The notes beneath the pieces are model-generated. The model did no database searches, was not told the origin of the DNA, and saw only the letters and a program-made list of their open reading frames with translations. Both the position numbers and the translations under genes were made by a program. Shown here piece after piece: positions 25,276 through 37,717 of a DNA stretch of 64,000 nt. The DNA is from Chaetorhynchus papuensis (Eukaryota; Chordata; Aves; Passeriformes; Rhipiduridae), in the NCBI GenBank assembly GCA_013396525.1, contig VWYX01000758.1:112571-176570 (forward strand), read 5' to 3'. The number at the start of each line of letters is the position of its first letter. Position 1 is the stretch's first letter.

Positions 25276-25836
25276 TGTGATGGTTAACCTTGGCTGGATA
25301 CCAGGTGCCCACCAAGCCCCTCTATCAGTCCCTTTTCTCTGCAGAACAAGGGGGAGAAAATAAGATGTAAAAAGCCTTATGAGCTAAGCTAAAGGCACTT
25401 TAATAAAGAGAAGGTAAGGGTCATGCAAGGAAGCAAAGGCAAATAAAAGATTTATTCTCTCCATCCCATCATCAGGCAATGTACAGCCACCTCCCAGTTT
25501 CTCTGAAATACAGAAATTGTAGGGAAAAAGCCCCCACTCCTACTCCTTTCCCTTAGCATTTATTAGTAAGCAGATATCAGTATGGTATGGAACATTCCTC
25601 TGGTCACTTTGGATCAGCTGTTCTGGCTGCATGCACTCCCAGGATCTTGCCCATTCCCTGCTTAGTGGTGAGGTGGGGAAATGCTGGGAAGAGAGTCTTG
25701 ATGCTGTGCAAGCACTGCTCAGCAGCAGCCAAAACACTGCTTTTGTAGAAAACACCTTGCTAGATACCAACACAAAGCACAGCACTGTGAGGGCTGCCAT
25801 GGGAAAATCAACTCTGTCTCAGCCAGACTCAATACA
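25276..25836 (-). mobile_element. Complete solo LTR of an avian ERVL-like endogenous retrovirus
   Basis: On the minus strand it starts TGTATTGAGTCTGGCTGAGA at 25836 and ends AACCATCACA at 25276, giving the TG...CA ends of a retroviral LTR. The identical pentamer CCAGA flanks it (25271-25275 and 25837-25841), which marks the insertion site; a 5-bp duplication fits ERVL and related classes. An AATAAA polyA signal (TTTATT on the plus strand) is at 25451-25456. No gag, pol or env sequence or second LTR is present, so it is a solo LTR left by LTR-LTR recombination. Length 561 bp. The short frames in it (25540-25800 minus, 25631-25858 plus) are not genes. Confidence 0.93.
25451..25456 (-). promoter_or_regulatory. 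LTR polyadenylation signal AATAAA
   Basis: Canonical hexamer on the minus strand inside the solo LTR, positioned in the 3' third as expected for the end of R. Confidence 0.7.
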
Positions 25837-25841
25837 CCAGA
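25837..25841. repeat. Right target-site duplication CCAGA
   Basis: Matches 25271-25275 exactly and flanks the solo LTR. Confidence 0.9.
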
Positions 25842-26152
25842 CAATTATCATTAATTAATTAGAAACCACGTGGTGAGTTCCCAGGGGTTTATTAATTTAA
25901 ACTAGAAATTAGAAATAAAAATGAGGGGTCAAAATAACTACAAATCCAGAAGAGGTGTTTTCATTAATCCTTTCAGTTCAATACTACAGAAGATTAATGA
26001 GTTCTGCTCAATCTGATATAGGCATCCCATACAAAGCCTTTCAAAATGTATATTTCAGAGCTAGGCTGGAGAGAAACAGCTAACAGCAAAAGGGGAAAAA
26101 CCTCAATTCAAACCAAAAACAAAACTGAAAGTTAGACCAATGCATCTTCAAA

Positions 26153-26212
26153 TGTGCACCTGCATTTTCCTGTGCACCTGCATTATCCTGTGCACCTGCA
26201 TTATCCTGTGCA
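26153..26212. repeat. 18-bp minisatellite, 3.3 units
   Basis: Units 26153-26170, 26171-26188 and 26189-26206 share TGTGCACCTGCATTWTCC. The first differs from the others by one T/A, and a fourth stops after TGTGCA. Each unit carries the palindrome GTGCAC. Confidence 0.95.
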
Positions 26213-29200
26213 TATTCAGTGATTAGCATTTAAATCATAGAAAGTGAATTCTTCTCCCCAGGACTTACCATCTTTGTGGATTATGTATACATGGAGGAAA
26301 CTCTTGGGAAATGTTCCCCAAAGAACATTCATAGAATCCTCCCACTTCTCTGATTTCTTGGCCTTGGACTGTTTTATCATGCCTGTTTTTAAAAGGTGCA
26401 ATTTATCTACACGTAAGGGCTCCCTGAGAATTTATTTCAAGTATTAGTATTTTAAAGAAATTACAGTTGACTCAACGTGACTTCATGTGTACGAAAATAC
26501 AGTATTTTCCTCCTTTACTTTAAATGTGTCCAGAACAGCTCACTGTGATTCATAAAGCAAAATGTTCTTTGTCCACAGCTCACTGGCTTTTTCCGATCTA
26601 GGATATAGTGTGCAGCTTCTGCAAGACCCACTTGTTCAAGCGGGCTCACAAATTTGATGCAGTACAAAGAGATGAGACTTCATTTATGGTAGAGATTCAA
26701 AAATTGGTACATTACAGCAGTACAATGGCACTCAGAGAACCTCAGCTAGAGATGTGGAAAGCCACAGCTTGCCTCACCAATTTCTTGAAGCCAGGGTAAG
26801 CTCAGCAGCCAGCTGTGGTGGTCAGGCTTGTCATAAACCACAAAGGAGGCTCTGGATGCTCTTTCCAACCAAACTTCAAAACCCTCTAGCTGGAAATGAG
26901 CAAACATGCCAATTCCATTGAGATTCAGGGTCTTCTGTTCTGTGGCTTTCTATTCATTACTGACAACACAGAGTTCCTCTTCTTCCTGCTTGTTCAGGCT
27001 GCCCGTAGAGCAGCCAAGGGGTGACATTTTATAGGACACAAAGTCACTGTGCACGTGAGTCCAAAGGGCTTGTGGTGGCTCCCTTGAAAAAAAAATTCAC
27101 CGTAGCTTTGCTTTCCGTGGTGAACATGTTTCCAAGAAACAGAAGATACATAGTGAGATTCACAGAATAAGAAATAATTTAAGTCTGATTCAGCTGAGAC
27201 AAAGTGAAGATGGAGTAAACAGGAAGTCAAAGCCTGGTATGTTTCGATGAAGTCAGGTGTTCATAAGAAGAATTTAGGTGACTTCAGGCAAAAAAATACT
27301 TGAGAGACCATCATACAACAGGAAGATGATTTATTTGAAACCACACAGCAAACCTCTTGGCACCAAACCATGCTGTACTTGTTCCCATAGACAACACAGT
27401 TTTTCATAATGAAGTCAGATAAAGAGCCCTTGATTGCAATTCTACTCAAGGTTCCTGCCATGTACCATCTCCATCCTTACCGTTCATACTTCTCCAAGAT
27501 TTGGTCTTGCACACTTCTTGCACCTGCCCCTTGTCCTTGTTTCCTCACCTCCATATGTTCTCTAAGCAGCAGTTCTCTTCTAGGACAACCGTGCTCCTTC
27601 AGAGATATCTCCTGGAAGTCAGTGTTCCTACAGGAGCCAGCAGGATGGCCCTCTGAAACACAATGTGACCATAAAGTCCCACTGCTTGTGTCCTTTTCCT
27701 CCTTCAGTTTTTTGTGCTTCCTTCCATCTCTCCACCTCCGTAACTAGAATTTCAGCTCCAGTTGCTGTTATTTCTGTGCAGAAATTAGAGTAGCTTCCAG
27801 CCTCTGATAATAATGGCAAATAATAACTGAGACATGTAAAGAGGATAGGTGAAAGGAAATAGAGTGATTTCAGAACTGTCCACTGGGAGACTTCTATTCT
27901 TCCCTTGGAAATATCTAACACCCATGAAAACCATTTAGCACACTGATTATAAGACAGGCCAGACAAAGTCTGGCAACTTCTGTTTTAGCTGATGAACAGA
28001 TTAGATGGTTTGAAAAGCTCACTCACCAACACTTAATTGCTGAAGACGCCTGAATGTTTTCATCAAGATGCAGAACTCTTTCCCCATTCTCTAGCAAGGA
28101 CTGAAAAGCAGAATGGGAATCACAAGTTTTCAGACTCTCCTTGCATTGTAATATACTCTTCTGTGGATTCACCAATTAACTGTCAGGTATTCTCTGAAAT
28201 AAGTTAAACAAAAAACTTTCTAAATCAATTCCAGGTATAATACATCATCTTCAGGTAGTTTTCCTTAGGGGTCACTATGTTTTCCTGTGTAAACTTCATA
28301 AATATATCAATCTACCCTGGGATTTCTGGTCATTAGTGCAGTTTAATGAGTCTCTTCTTTCTATAAAACTAACACAGTATGTTTTTGACAAATATTCAGC
28401 AACTACCACTCAGAGCATAAGGAAGATGAAATGACAGATCCCTTGCCACATCCAGCTGCACTTAGAAAATTCCTGTTGAGCACTTACATATTTTCTGTCT
28501 TGCCTATAATTTTTTTGTTCTTCTTTCCCCTCTCCTTCCATGGTAGAGGAAGCAGATCTAACAAATCCAGTCCTTCACTGGCAAAAGAGTTTGCACCCAG
28601 CAGAACACCCAGCCCCTAGAATCTAGAAGCCCATGATCCCAACTGTTACCCATTTTCTGCTGAAGGGAAGGATCTGTGAATAGGTGTTGGCAAAGTGGGT
28701 GTCTCTTCTCCTCCTACAGAAAATTAAACCTAATGACAACCTCCTGCTACTGTCAGACACTCCTGTAGCTCAGGGGCAGAGATCTACAGCTGTGCAACTG
28801 AAATGTTCCAAGCCTTATGACAGTTCATACCCAGTCATCTATAGCTACATGATGGGAACCTTGTTTTCAGCTACTTTTTTTTTAAATTCAGGATACTGCA
28901 CACATACATTCAGACACACGTGCCCACTCACTTGCAAAGACTGTTCTTGTGGCTTCAAATTCAGCAAAAGCAGGCAAAGGACATAAATTTTAGAATTGAA
29001 GATGCCTACAGAACGTTTTTGTGCAACTATAATATAGTCCCTGGCAGGCTAATTTAATTTTATTATTTTCAACCCCCTAAGGATTTTTACGAGATCTCTT
29101 ATGCTCCTTTTTTCTTGCTTTTTATCCTAGAGCCTTCTCTTTTTAATTTTTCAAGTTGAAAGATTTGCAGAGAATGAAGACAGTGATTGTAAACACAAAA

Positions 29201-29639
29201 GGGTACTGAAAATTGCAAAAGCAACTTAATCGTTATTCATGGGGCTATTTTCTTCTGATACATTATCTCAGGGTGTGGTTGGCAGAAGCACACAGAAAGC
29301 AGCTGCAGGCAACAGCGGTGGTGCGCTGGGAGCAGAGCTTGGCTCATATTACAGGGTGTTCTCGGTATTGCATACGGGCCTCTGAAACTCACAGCCTCCT
29401 TCGACTTATTCCCTCGGCTGTTTTTCTCCAGTGAGTGGTAAACAGCACCCTGGTTCAATTCACCACGTCTTCTGAAGACAACTTCATGGGGGAAGTGTTA
29501 AGATACATCAGTAGCAAGCACCACGGAAAAAAAAACAAGTGGAAGTGATTCATGTTGTCCTCAGAGCAGGAGGACAGTTCCCAGTAATAAGGAAAGGGGA
29601 TGTGTCTTCGTCAGTGATAGTAAAACAAAAAATTGAACA

Positions 29640-30040
29640 GCTGCTCATTAACGTTGTGCATCCTGAGCCCTGAAAGGAGGCATAAAACATATGAGATAAT
29701 GTAATTAAAAACTATCAGAGCAGAGGTGCACAAAGCACAAGTTGCCTGGGCAGTGTTAATTTGGGCACTGATTCCATCTTGAATGCCTGCTTTTGTGACC
29801 CTGTTAGTAATGTCCAGCCACGGGTATGATTACACAGAGACAAATGTATGTGTGTGGCTTTTATCAACAAATGTAGTGATAATAGTCTTCATGAGGTTCC
29901 TAATGAGAGGTGAATTATGAAAATATCTAAGAAACAATTTCACAGCTTCTAACTCCAAATGGGACAATTATAATAATTTGTCAAATAAAACAGACCACAG
30001 AGTTTTACTTAAATGAATGTGATTATGCCCATTTCTGGTC
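29640..30040. promoter_or_regulatory. Candidate conserved non-coding element, long
   Basis: About 400 bp of non-repetitive AT-rich sequence. Motifs include GATAATGTAATTAAAA near 29695, AGTGTTAATTTGGG near 29753, GGTATGATTACA near 29824, CCTAATGAGAGG near 29899 and TTATAATAATTTGTCAA near 29969. The density of TAAT/ATTA cores and the lack of simple repeats make it one of the best enhancer-like candidates in the window. This is inference only. Confidence 0.32.
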
Positions 30041-30599
30041 ATGCCCTTGTCCTTGATGAGGGGCTTTGAGTTTTCATCGAGGCGGTTCAGATGGTTTCTG
30101 GTTTACCCAGTTCATACATGGCTTGGCCCCTTTCAAAGGGAAGCAGCAGAGTCTTGTGAGACTGGAAGCCACAGGTTTATGCTTCAAAACCTTCACACAC
30201 ACTCTCCAGGACTGTCTTTTCCAAAGACAAAATTCAGCTTCCCTGCCTGCTGCTGCCTAACCAGACTACCGTTTCTCCAGACACTAACTTAAATCACAAA
30301 GCACTTCCTGCTGCAGTATGAGGCTCATACTGGTACCCCATCCCATCTGCACAATCCACACAATTTCTTCATCTCCAGCTCACTGATTCCCATTTCAGGC
30401 AGGGAGAAATGAAAGCTGTCTGAATGTCAAAGTGAATTTTACAAGGCTGTAACACATAGCTGAGACCCATGATGCGTCTCAGGGCTGCTTCTCTAATTAG
30501 CTGGTGGAGAGATCAGAAGAAATGACTTGAAAGAGAGCACAACTGTGAGGGCAGGTAAGGGACTATGTCAGGAAAGGAGGGAAGATGATGCAGGAAGAA

Positions 30600-30740
30600 A
30601 TGCAAATAAGGGGTTTTGGATGCCATGCTTCAGTTAATTGCTAAATTCTCAATTGCAAGTCATTGGGCTGTTTTATTAGGTAAAGAATTCTCATTTGACA
30701 TTAAAGGAGCCCCAAACTTTGATGTAATAGGGAAAGTGCA
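30600..30740. promoter_or_regulatory. Candidate conserved non-coding element
   Basis: CAGTTAATTGCTAAATTCTC near 30631, TTTTATTAGG near 30672 and TTTGACATTAAAGG near 30695. A compact, motif-dense, non-repetitive stretch. Confidence 0.27.
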
Positions 30741-32990
30741 TTCACAAGTAGCAGGCAGAAGGTAAAAGAAAATCTCACCACACGAAGTATCACAGGTTTG
30801 CCGTTATCCAGCTTGTACCCCCAGATAGCCACTTCCTGAAGTGTTAAGGACTGGGTGTCCTAATTCCAGGCCTGCACTTCATCTAACCATTTAAGTCAGG
30901 CAGCAAATTTACAGCTCAGAGCATCACCTGACTCATACTGTGCCCTGTTGCAAATCACTGCACAACTAAGCCATGCAACTAAGTAATTTCTCAAAGCCTA
31001 ACTATCAAGCCTGCTGGAACATGAGGGTCTGAATGACTCATGTCTCTTGACTCCGCATTTCACAGCCACAGAAAAATTCTGAGTTTCCTTTGAGAGCACA
31101 GTCCATCTTTACAGAAGTTAAAGCCAATATGTTGATGACAAAGCAGGTGAGAGAGAAATTGTACTTTGGTAGCTGGTTTGCCAGGCCCGGAGTCCTCTTA
31201 CCTGCACAGCTCCTGCTGCTGCTGCTTCTGCCATGAATTGAAGAAAAGGTCAGGTTCACACCCCATTTTTCAAGCCCCTTATCCCACGTTCCTGTCTGTA
31301 TGTTCTGGTTCCCTGGAGAAGTGGCAGTGTTACGAGTTGTATACCCCAGGGCTGAAAAGAGGCTGTCTTTGTGGACAAACCGTGATAGGACCCATGAAGT
31401 ACATCCCGCTTTTCCTGACTGACACCGACTTAAGTTGGCAACACCAGAGGAGGCAGCAGCACCCAGCAGTTCTGTAGGACTAGTTATTGACATTTTAATG
31501 TATCTGGCATGCACCAATAATGAGCCCTAGGAATGGGGGACGTTTAAAAACAAAGCTTAAAACCAAAACCATAACGGCAATAAAAGGCAACAGAGAAAAC
31601 AGAAATAAGAACCAGTGCCAAGGAAGAAGGGTCAGGGGTACCTGCTGAGTCAGCTTTCCCAACAGTGGAGCTACAATGTAAACATTTAGTCTGAGATGTT
31701 AATTCCTCTGGGTTACACCAGTGCAAGAGACACCTGAGGAACTAAAGGGTTGTTGGGACCAGTTGGGCTTCCCTCCTGCCACTCTGCAAGCAGTGGAACA
31801 TCTGGCTACTTCCAATATTTCACTGAAATACACCTTATCTCTCTGAGCCTCTCTTCCCTTGTCCTTGCTACACTGTGGGGAGCAGCTCACCAGGAACATG
31901 ACAGGTGAGAAGTGACTCTCGGTGAAATTAAACACAAAATGATCCCACGAAAGCCCAGCCCCCAGAAAATGAAAGCACCTTGTCCTGACAGCCACTGCTG
32001 CAGAGGGAAATGTCGATGGGACTATTACTGCCAGTGATTTCGCTGAGCTGATGGCAACCCCGGCCTTTGCGGTGCCTGCAGGCAATTTGTTTTCCTGGCT
32101 GCTGGAAAGCTGGAAAGTACCAAGAGACATTACAAAAATGATGCACGCCCTGACCCTGTCTCATCACCATTTGCTATGAGACGGCTCTCTCCTGAAGCCT
32201 GCGGCTGCCAGTGGCTGTGGCACAGCTCCCGCTGGCTCCATATGGTGACTCACGAGGTGGCATTTGGTGGGCACTGCCTCTGTTGGGCTGAGCAAGGAGC
32301 TGGGGGACTGCAGGCAACGAAGTTCACAGATCTTTTCTGTTTCCCTACTGCTCAGCTAATGCAACTGTTCTTCAAACTCTGGGTACATTTGCAGTTACAA
32401 ACAGCAGTTTCGAGACACTTGCAGCAGAAGTAATAGCCCCAGGAAAAAAATTTCAATTGCCCAGAGAAATTTCTTCAACATCAAGCTGGATACCCCTTCA
32501 GTTCACACATGTTCAAGATATCCATGCAAATATCTTTGCAGATGATCAAGTTCAGACAGCTCAAGATCCAAGGGAGTGCACAGTCCAGAAAACAGCTTCT
32601 GAAGCCTTGTTATTTTGACTACTGAAATCTTCGGGTACCTAGAAGCCAAAGCAGTTGAAGAAATGTTTGCTTAAACTTCACCTCTCCTAAAGGAAGTCTG
32701 AGTCCCATAAGTCTCTTTTAAAAATGTTCTTTTTTTCCCTGATACATCACAGATCTTGTACTCAGCTGCCAGATCTATGTCAATCCAGCCTTCCATGCTA
32801 AGTCAGCCTTCATCTCACTTACCAAGGAGAAATGCAATTCTGCTGGAATTGCTTTTTAGTATTTTTGCTTATGGAAGCAGGACTCAAGCAGTATATGAAC
32901 AGCAAATTTGCCCTGCAAACACTTCCTTCAGTTCTTCTGATGCCCTTCAGCCCATTTGTTGCGACCATTACTGCTGTGTTCCAGTGCCAT

Positions 32991-33048
32991 GTCCAGTGGC
33001 CATTACTACGTTAACCTGTGTCCAGTGGCCATTACTACGTTAACCTGT
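32991..33048. repeat. Perfect 29-bp tandem duplication
   Basis: Units 32991-33019 and 33020-33048 are identical and begin GTCCAGTGGCCATTACTACG. A diverged partial unit precedes them (ACCATTACTGC...TTCCAGTGCC, about 32964-32990). The array may therefore have started as an older duplication before the recent exact one. Confidence 0.95.
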
Positions 33049-33198
33049 GTCTACACTGCACTCTCCCCAGTTCATGAGCTGGATTTCTTGATATTGTTTC
33101 TTTTCTGTGATTGTGTTCCTTTTCTGTGTGACCAAGGCAGCTTTTGAAATGACATCTCCAGAGAAAAGTATGTTGACCCTTCCCTTGACACTCCAGCA

Positions 33199-33224
33199 TT
33201 ATCCTACTGTTATCCTACTGTTAT
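33199..33224. repeat. 11-bp tandem repeat, 2.4 units
   Basis: TTATCCTACTG at 33199-33209 and 33210-33220, then TTAT. Confidence 0.9.
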
Positions 33225-33277
33225 ATTACATTCAGAGGGGACACAGGAGCATCCTTTCCCAGGAACTCAACCACACT

Positions 33278-33334
33278 TACACATCCTAAGAACAATGATA
33301 AGCCACTCTAGATTTACACATCTAAGAACAATAA
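33278..33334. repeat. Imperfect direct repeat, 36-bp period
   Basis: TTACACATCCTAAGAACAAT at 33278 recurs as TTACACATCTAAGAACAAT at 33314, with one base deleted. The preceding CCAC also matches. Confidence 0.85.
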
Positions 33335-36300
33335 TTCCCTAAGAGACAGCAGTTAGTCGTCTGCAACAATGAAAATAATGAAGTACAGGAGAAAGTGAGC
33401 CAGTTCAGGGCTGTTGGCTCACATGCCACATCCTTCCAGTGTCTCTGGCAATGGGCTTCATCCTGCTGAACGTGTCCCATAGCTTCCTCTGACAAGGCAA
33501 AAAAGAGTCCTTCAGGGCTCCTACATTGCCCTTCTTGATACTTTCCTCACAAGAATGTTTTCTCCCTTGTCCCCACAGCAACCTCTCACTCGATACCATA
33601 TCCCTCCATATAGATTTGTAAGCAGGCATTAAAACTCCTCTGGTGGAGCTGAAGTGGACTTGCTGTTTCCCTATCAGGATCAGGATCTGGAAACTCTCCA
33701 GGATGGCACAGTCTTTTGTCATTAAGCTGTCTCACTCATTGCACGGTAGATCCAGACACATCAAACACCATCTCTATTTATAGAGGGCACCGGTACACCT
33801 TTTATGTCTGCCATAAAAGCCAGTTCTCTGCAGTTTGTTTTTTTTTCACTTATACATTGTCTGGGAAAGAACATATTTGCTTTGAACAGGGGTGCAGAAA
33901 ATGGAAAAATCTTGCATCATTTTCTCTTATTTATATTATTTTACTCAAAAAAAACAAAAGGTAAAATAGGTGGCGTTTTGGTGGGACACCTTTTATTGGA
34001 CCTTTATCAAATGTCAAGACTAATCTTTACGAAATTTTTTTTAAAAATCTAGTTTACCACCCTTTGCTGCTGATGGCCTCTTCACCCAGGAAAAGCAGGG
34101 CAGGGGAACAGGCATCCATATCAATTCGCTCTGTGATTAAATACTTGAGTGTGACAGAACACAGGAACAGAAAATTTGGCTGCTGTTTAATTGCCTCTAA
34201 TAGTGGTGCCCACTGGGATGAGGAACAGGTTAGTGAGTAATAGTTGAGAAAAGATTTATTAAATAAAAAATAATACCTGCAACATGGTGCTGTGGGATAA
34301 GACTCACAAAATTTGGACTTAAGCTGGAACCAATAGAATTTACATTCAAGCCCAGAGGAATGACCTCCTGTTCCAGTAAGAAACATTTGTTACCTTCCCA
34401 TCAGGGAGATTTCTCCACATAAATCATATTCAAGGCCACCTCTTGCTGGCCAAACCCTGCCATGGCAAGGCTCCCTGTACCTCCCAGTGAAAGAATCCTC
34501 ATGCTTCTCTGGGTCAGTCTGCACTGCACAACTGTCCAAGACACAGCTCACTCTCCGACATCAAGGCAAAAAATTGAGACTGACAACAGGGATTTCTATG
34601 TTTCTGTACATGAAAGGGGCCATGTATCTTTACGTGCCCCTCAGCATAGCTGAGACACAGCAGAACAGCGTAGTAGCTCCTCAGTAAGCAAGGCAAGGGT
34701 GTGTCTTCAAGCCTCAGAAGGAGGACGTGTGCAAGCTCAGACACTCAGCTCTCTGCCTCCCGGCATCCAAGTGAGTCAGACTCCCACTGAATCTAACAGA
34801 AGCCTGTTATCAACATAATTCTGTTTTTCACTGACAGAACAGAGCATACCAACTACATGTCCCTTTAAAAAAGAATTAAAAGATCACCAAAAACAATCAG
34901 GCTTCTGCTAGTGAGAGTTTGGCTTTCTCGGTGCTGATTTCAGTGCAACCTACATCAGAAAAGAAAAACCTCCCTCATCCGACAGCCTAAGGGCCAGTGC
35001 TTCTGCACAAGCATTTTATTCTTCCTCGGGAACAAGATTGTCATGCAAACACAACTTTCTCCTGGAAGCTCCCAGAGCTGAGAGGACATCAGTACTCAGC
35101 AAATAAGCACACATCTATACATACCAAATCTGCATTTATTCACTGTGAAGCCAGGCTGCTGGCTATCCACATAATACAGCATTTATGCCCACGCAAACCA
35201 CTGTCATATTGCTGGCACTTCTATGCAGTCTCAGAGCCATGTTTAAATCTGTATAAAATCAGATAATCTGCTCCAAAGTAAAACCACAGAAATTGAATGC
35301 AGCTGGGTAATGAAGGGAAAAGAAGGTTGCAGGAAAAAAATGAGCAGAAAAGAAATGTAAGTGTATTTGAATGCCTGTCGCATTCTTGTGGCCGTGTAGC
35401 ATGAGAAAAAGGAAGAAATAATACCATCCCATTTACAGTGTCCAGCAATCTGTGGTAATTTACACTGCTTGTCATCAATTTCCCTCCCCCCCAATTTCCT
35501 CTTGATCAATTAAATGCTGAATCAATCCCCATCAGACCTACATTAAAGTGTGACTGCTGTCTGTACGGATTTTTTCAGTATTTTGACCAGTATTTCGCTT
35601 CTGGGGACCCCTAGGTATCCTGCCCACTGTGCTCCCACCTTCACAAGAGGGTCCCTGCAGTCACTCGGTTCTTAGTTTCGACACGAGCAGCCACGACCAC
35701 ATGGATGCCTTCAGCTACAGCTCAGTTTCTCATTTTCCCAGCCACTGATTGATATGCAAGCTGTAAGTTTCTTTAGGAAAAGAGCATGGGACACTTTTTT
35801 TTGCCATCAGAGATTTATGTTTGATATGTTGTTTCCACCAAGAGCTTTGGATTCTCCTGAGCCAGCAGCAGGTGCAAAAATGGCTATTCCTAGTCAGGCC
35901 AAAGATTAAACTTCTCCGGTAGTTTGTCTCTAATAAGTGCCAATAACTAACACTGAGGTGAACAGCATAAGAGGAGGATGAAAATAGAGTGACCCTTTCC
36001 CAGTAACACTCTCCTACATTCTGGCAACCTGCTGTTCAGAAGTTTTCTCTGACGTTACCGTTCTGCACTTAAAAATAGCCTGTGACAATTACTTCTATAA
36101 CTTTTCCTAGCTGCATTTAATCCTTTGCACTGCAGTGCGTGCAGTTCAGTGGCAGCTCAGACACACAGTGGTAGAGACAGCAGGAAGCTGTTTCTGTACT
36201 GGAGATTTTATTCTGCGTGAGCCTGGAGCAGTGTGCGACACATGCTCTGCTGGCATTGGGTCTGTAGGAGAGGAGTGGATACCTGGAAACTGCTAAAACT

Positions 36301-36997
36301 TAAATTCAGGTGGAGTACCCACACTGCAGACACATTCAATTAATTTCATTAGACAAGGGATCTCCCCCAGGCTAAAAGGCTTCAAAGTGGCAGAGGAGAT
36401 AAATTATCCTTCCATTTCAGACTCATGGCCTTCCACCACCTGGGAGCCTGCTTGGATTACTATTAATTTTTCCCCCCTCTGTAGCAGCAGAAAATACCTG
36501 TAAATAGATTCCAGAAGAGGGGACATTTCCAGAATGCAAACTCCAAGTTTCCCCTTGATTGCTTTCAAACTTGACTCTTGCAACATCCTCAATTCCCCCC
36601 TCCCTGACCAAGCCTATCAAGTTTTTCTTTGTTTCTGAGGACTTGTTTAAAAAGACTGCCAGACATAATACTACCTCATCATTTCCTCCATGAGATGGAT
36701 TACTTTTAGGGAGCCAGAGTACAGTGATTTTCACTGACCTTACAAAGAGACAGAGATAAATAGCCTTTAAGGGGAAAAGTTAGCATTCTGTCATAAGATG
36801 ACATGAAAGAGCCTGGTAAAGCACAAATTGATTTGAAGTTAGGAGGACAGCATAGATGTGGAATGACAATCAATAGCTGTAGGAAAGAATTGTTCCATTT
36901 TTCAAGACACAGAAAAATTCATCTGCATTGATGCACAAGCTATTTCTACACTTATTTCTTCTGCAGATGGTTTAAGTTCAAAATATTGGGAAGACGT
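33335..36997. other. Unique non-coding sequence, no gene seen
   Basis: No protein-like frame. AT-rich runs such as TTTTTTTTAAAA lie near 34037. TTGATCAATTAAATGCTGAA near 35502 is a possible homeobox-rich short element. Confidence 0.5.
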
Positions 36998-37011
36998 AAA
37001 AAAAAAAAAAA
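36998..37011. repeat. Poly-A run, 14 bp
   Basis: An uninterrupted A14 followed by AGAGAGAAGG-type sequence. No retroposon body is recognised upstream. Confidence 0.9.
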
Positions 37012-37671
37012 GAGAGAAGGAGGTGTTTATTCATAAGTTTCATAAACTTCTTCCCATGTATTTCATGATGATACTACTGCTGGTGGAAAATAGAGTGAAA
37101 TTCTCATCCTGTTCTGGCTCATCAACATGAAGAGAAGGGGTCAGCCTACAATTAAGTGGTCTGACATATTTATACCTACTCCCAGCACTGCACAAGACAA
37201 CAGAAGACAGTTCCTTGTAAGAGGAATGGGAAGAAAGGCCGGGAGATCAAATGAGGGCTATGTCCTTGGCCTCCACAGAGCTGCAACGACCCCAGAAAGT
37301 GCTGGAGCCCTGAAGGCAGCCCGAGACAGCAGCTGTGTTGTGCACAAAGCCGCTGATACTGCACTGCAGAGGAGTCCTGCTCCCAGATAAGCAGACAACA
37401 AAACACAAAGCGTTGACATCAGGGTTCACACTGCAGTGTAGAAACCCCTGAGGGGCTGGCCAGGAGTAGAATGCCCTGGTGCTGTTCTTATGAAGCACTG
37501 TAGGGGAGATTTTGCTCTTAAACATCCTGAAAAATAGACAGATAAAGAGGAAAAAAGGGGGTCTGTATAGCTAGAGTGCTCTGGGTACAACAGACACATT
37601 CCACCTTTTCTGCCTCTTGCTGGGTTAAATCCAAATACATTAGACTGTCCAGATGCTGGATGTACAGGGGT

Positions 37672-37673
<2 letters not shown>
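37012..37673. other. Unique non-coding sequence
   Basis: Nothing recognised. Short overlapping frames only. Confidence 0.5.

Positions 37674-37715
<42 letters not shown>
37674..37715. repeat. (AC)21 microsatellite
   Basis: A 42-bp uninterrupted AC dinucleotide run, the longest simple repeat in the window. Translated frames through it give His-Thr or Cys-Val runs that are artefacts of the repeat. Confidence 0.98.

Positions 37716-37717
<2 letters not shown>

Larger units (their letters stand above)
26213..32990. other. Non-coding sequence with conserved-looking AT-rich blocks
   Basis: No gene recognised. The largest frame (31038-31517 minus, 159 codons) has no domain, overlaps another frame on the opposite strand and is taken as chance. 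Two candidate regulatory stretches near 29.8 and 30.7 kb are given separately. The part at 31.2-32.3 kb is somewhat richer in G+C. Confidence 0.5.

Noticed and set aside
26820..26885. Possible CR1 tail (CTCTTTCCAACCAAACTTC)
   Set aside because: No octamer tail and no collinear CR1 sequence upstream; the similarity is limited to about 15 bp.
31038..31517. 159-codon minus-strand frame
   Set aside because: It overlaps a 103-codon frame on the plus strand and resembles no known protein.
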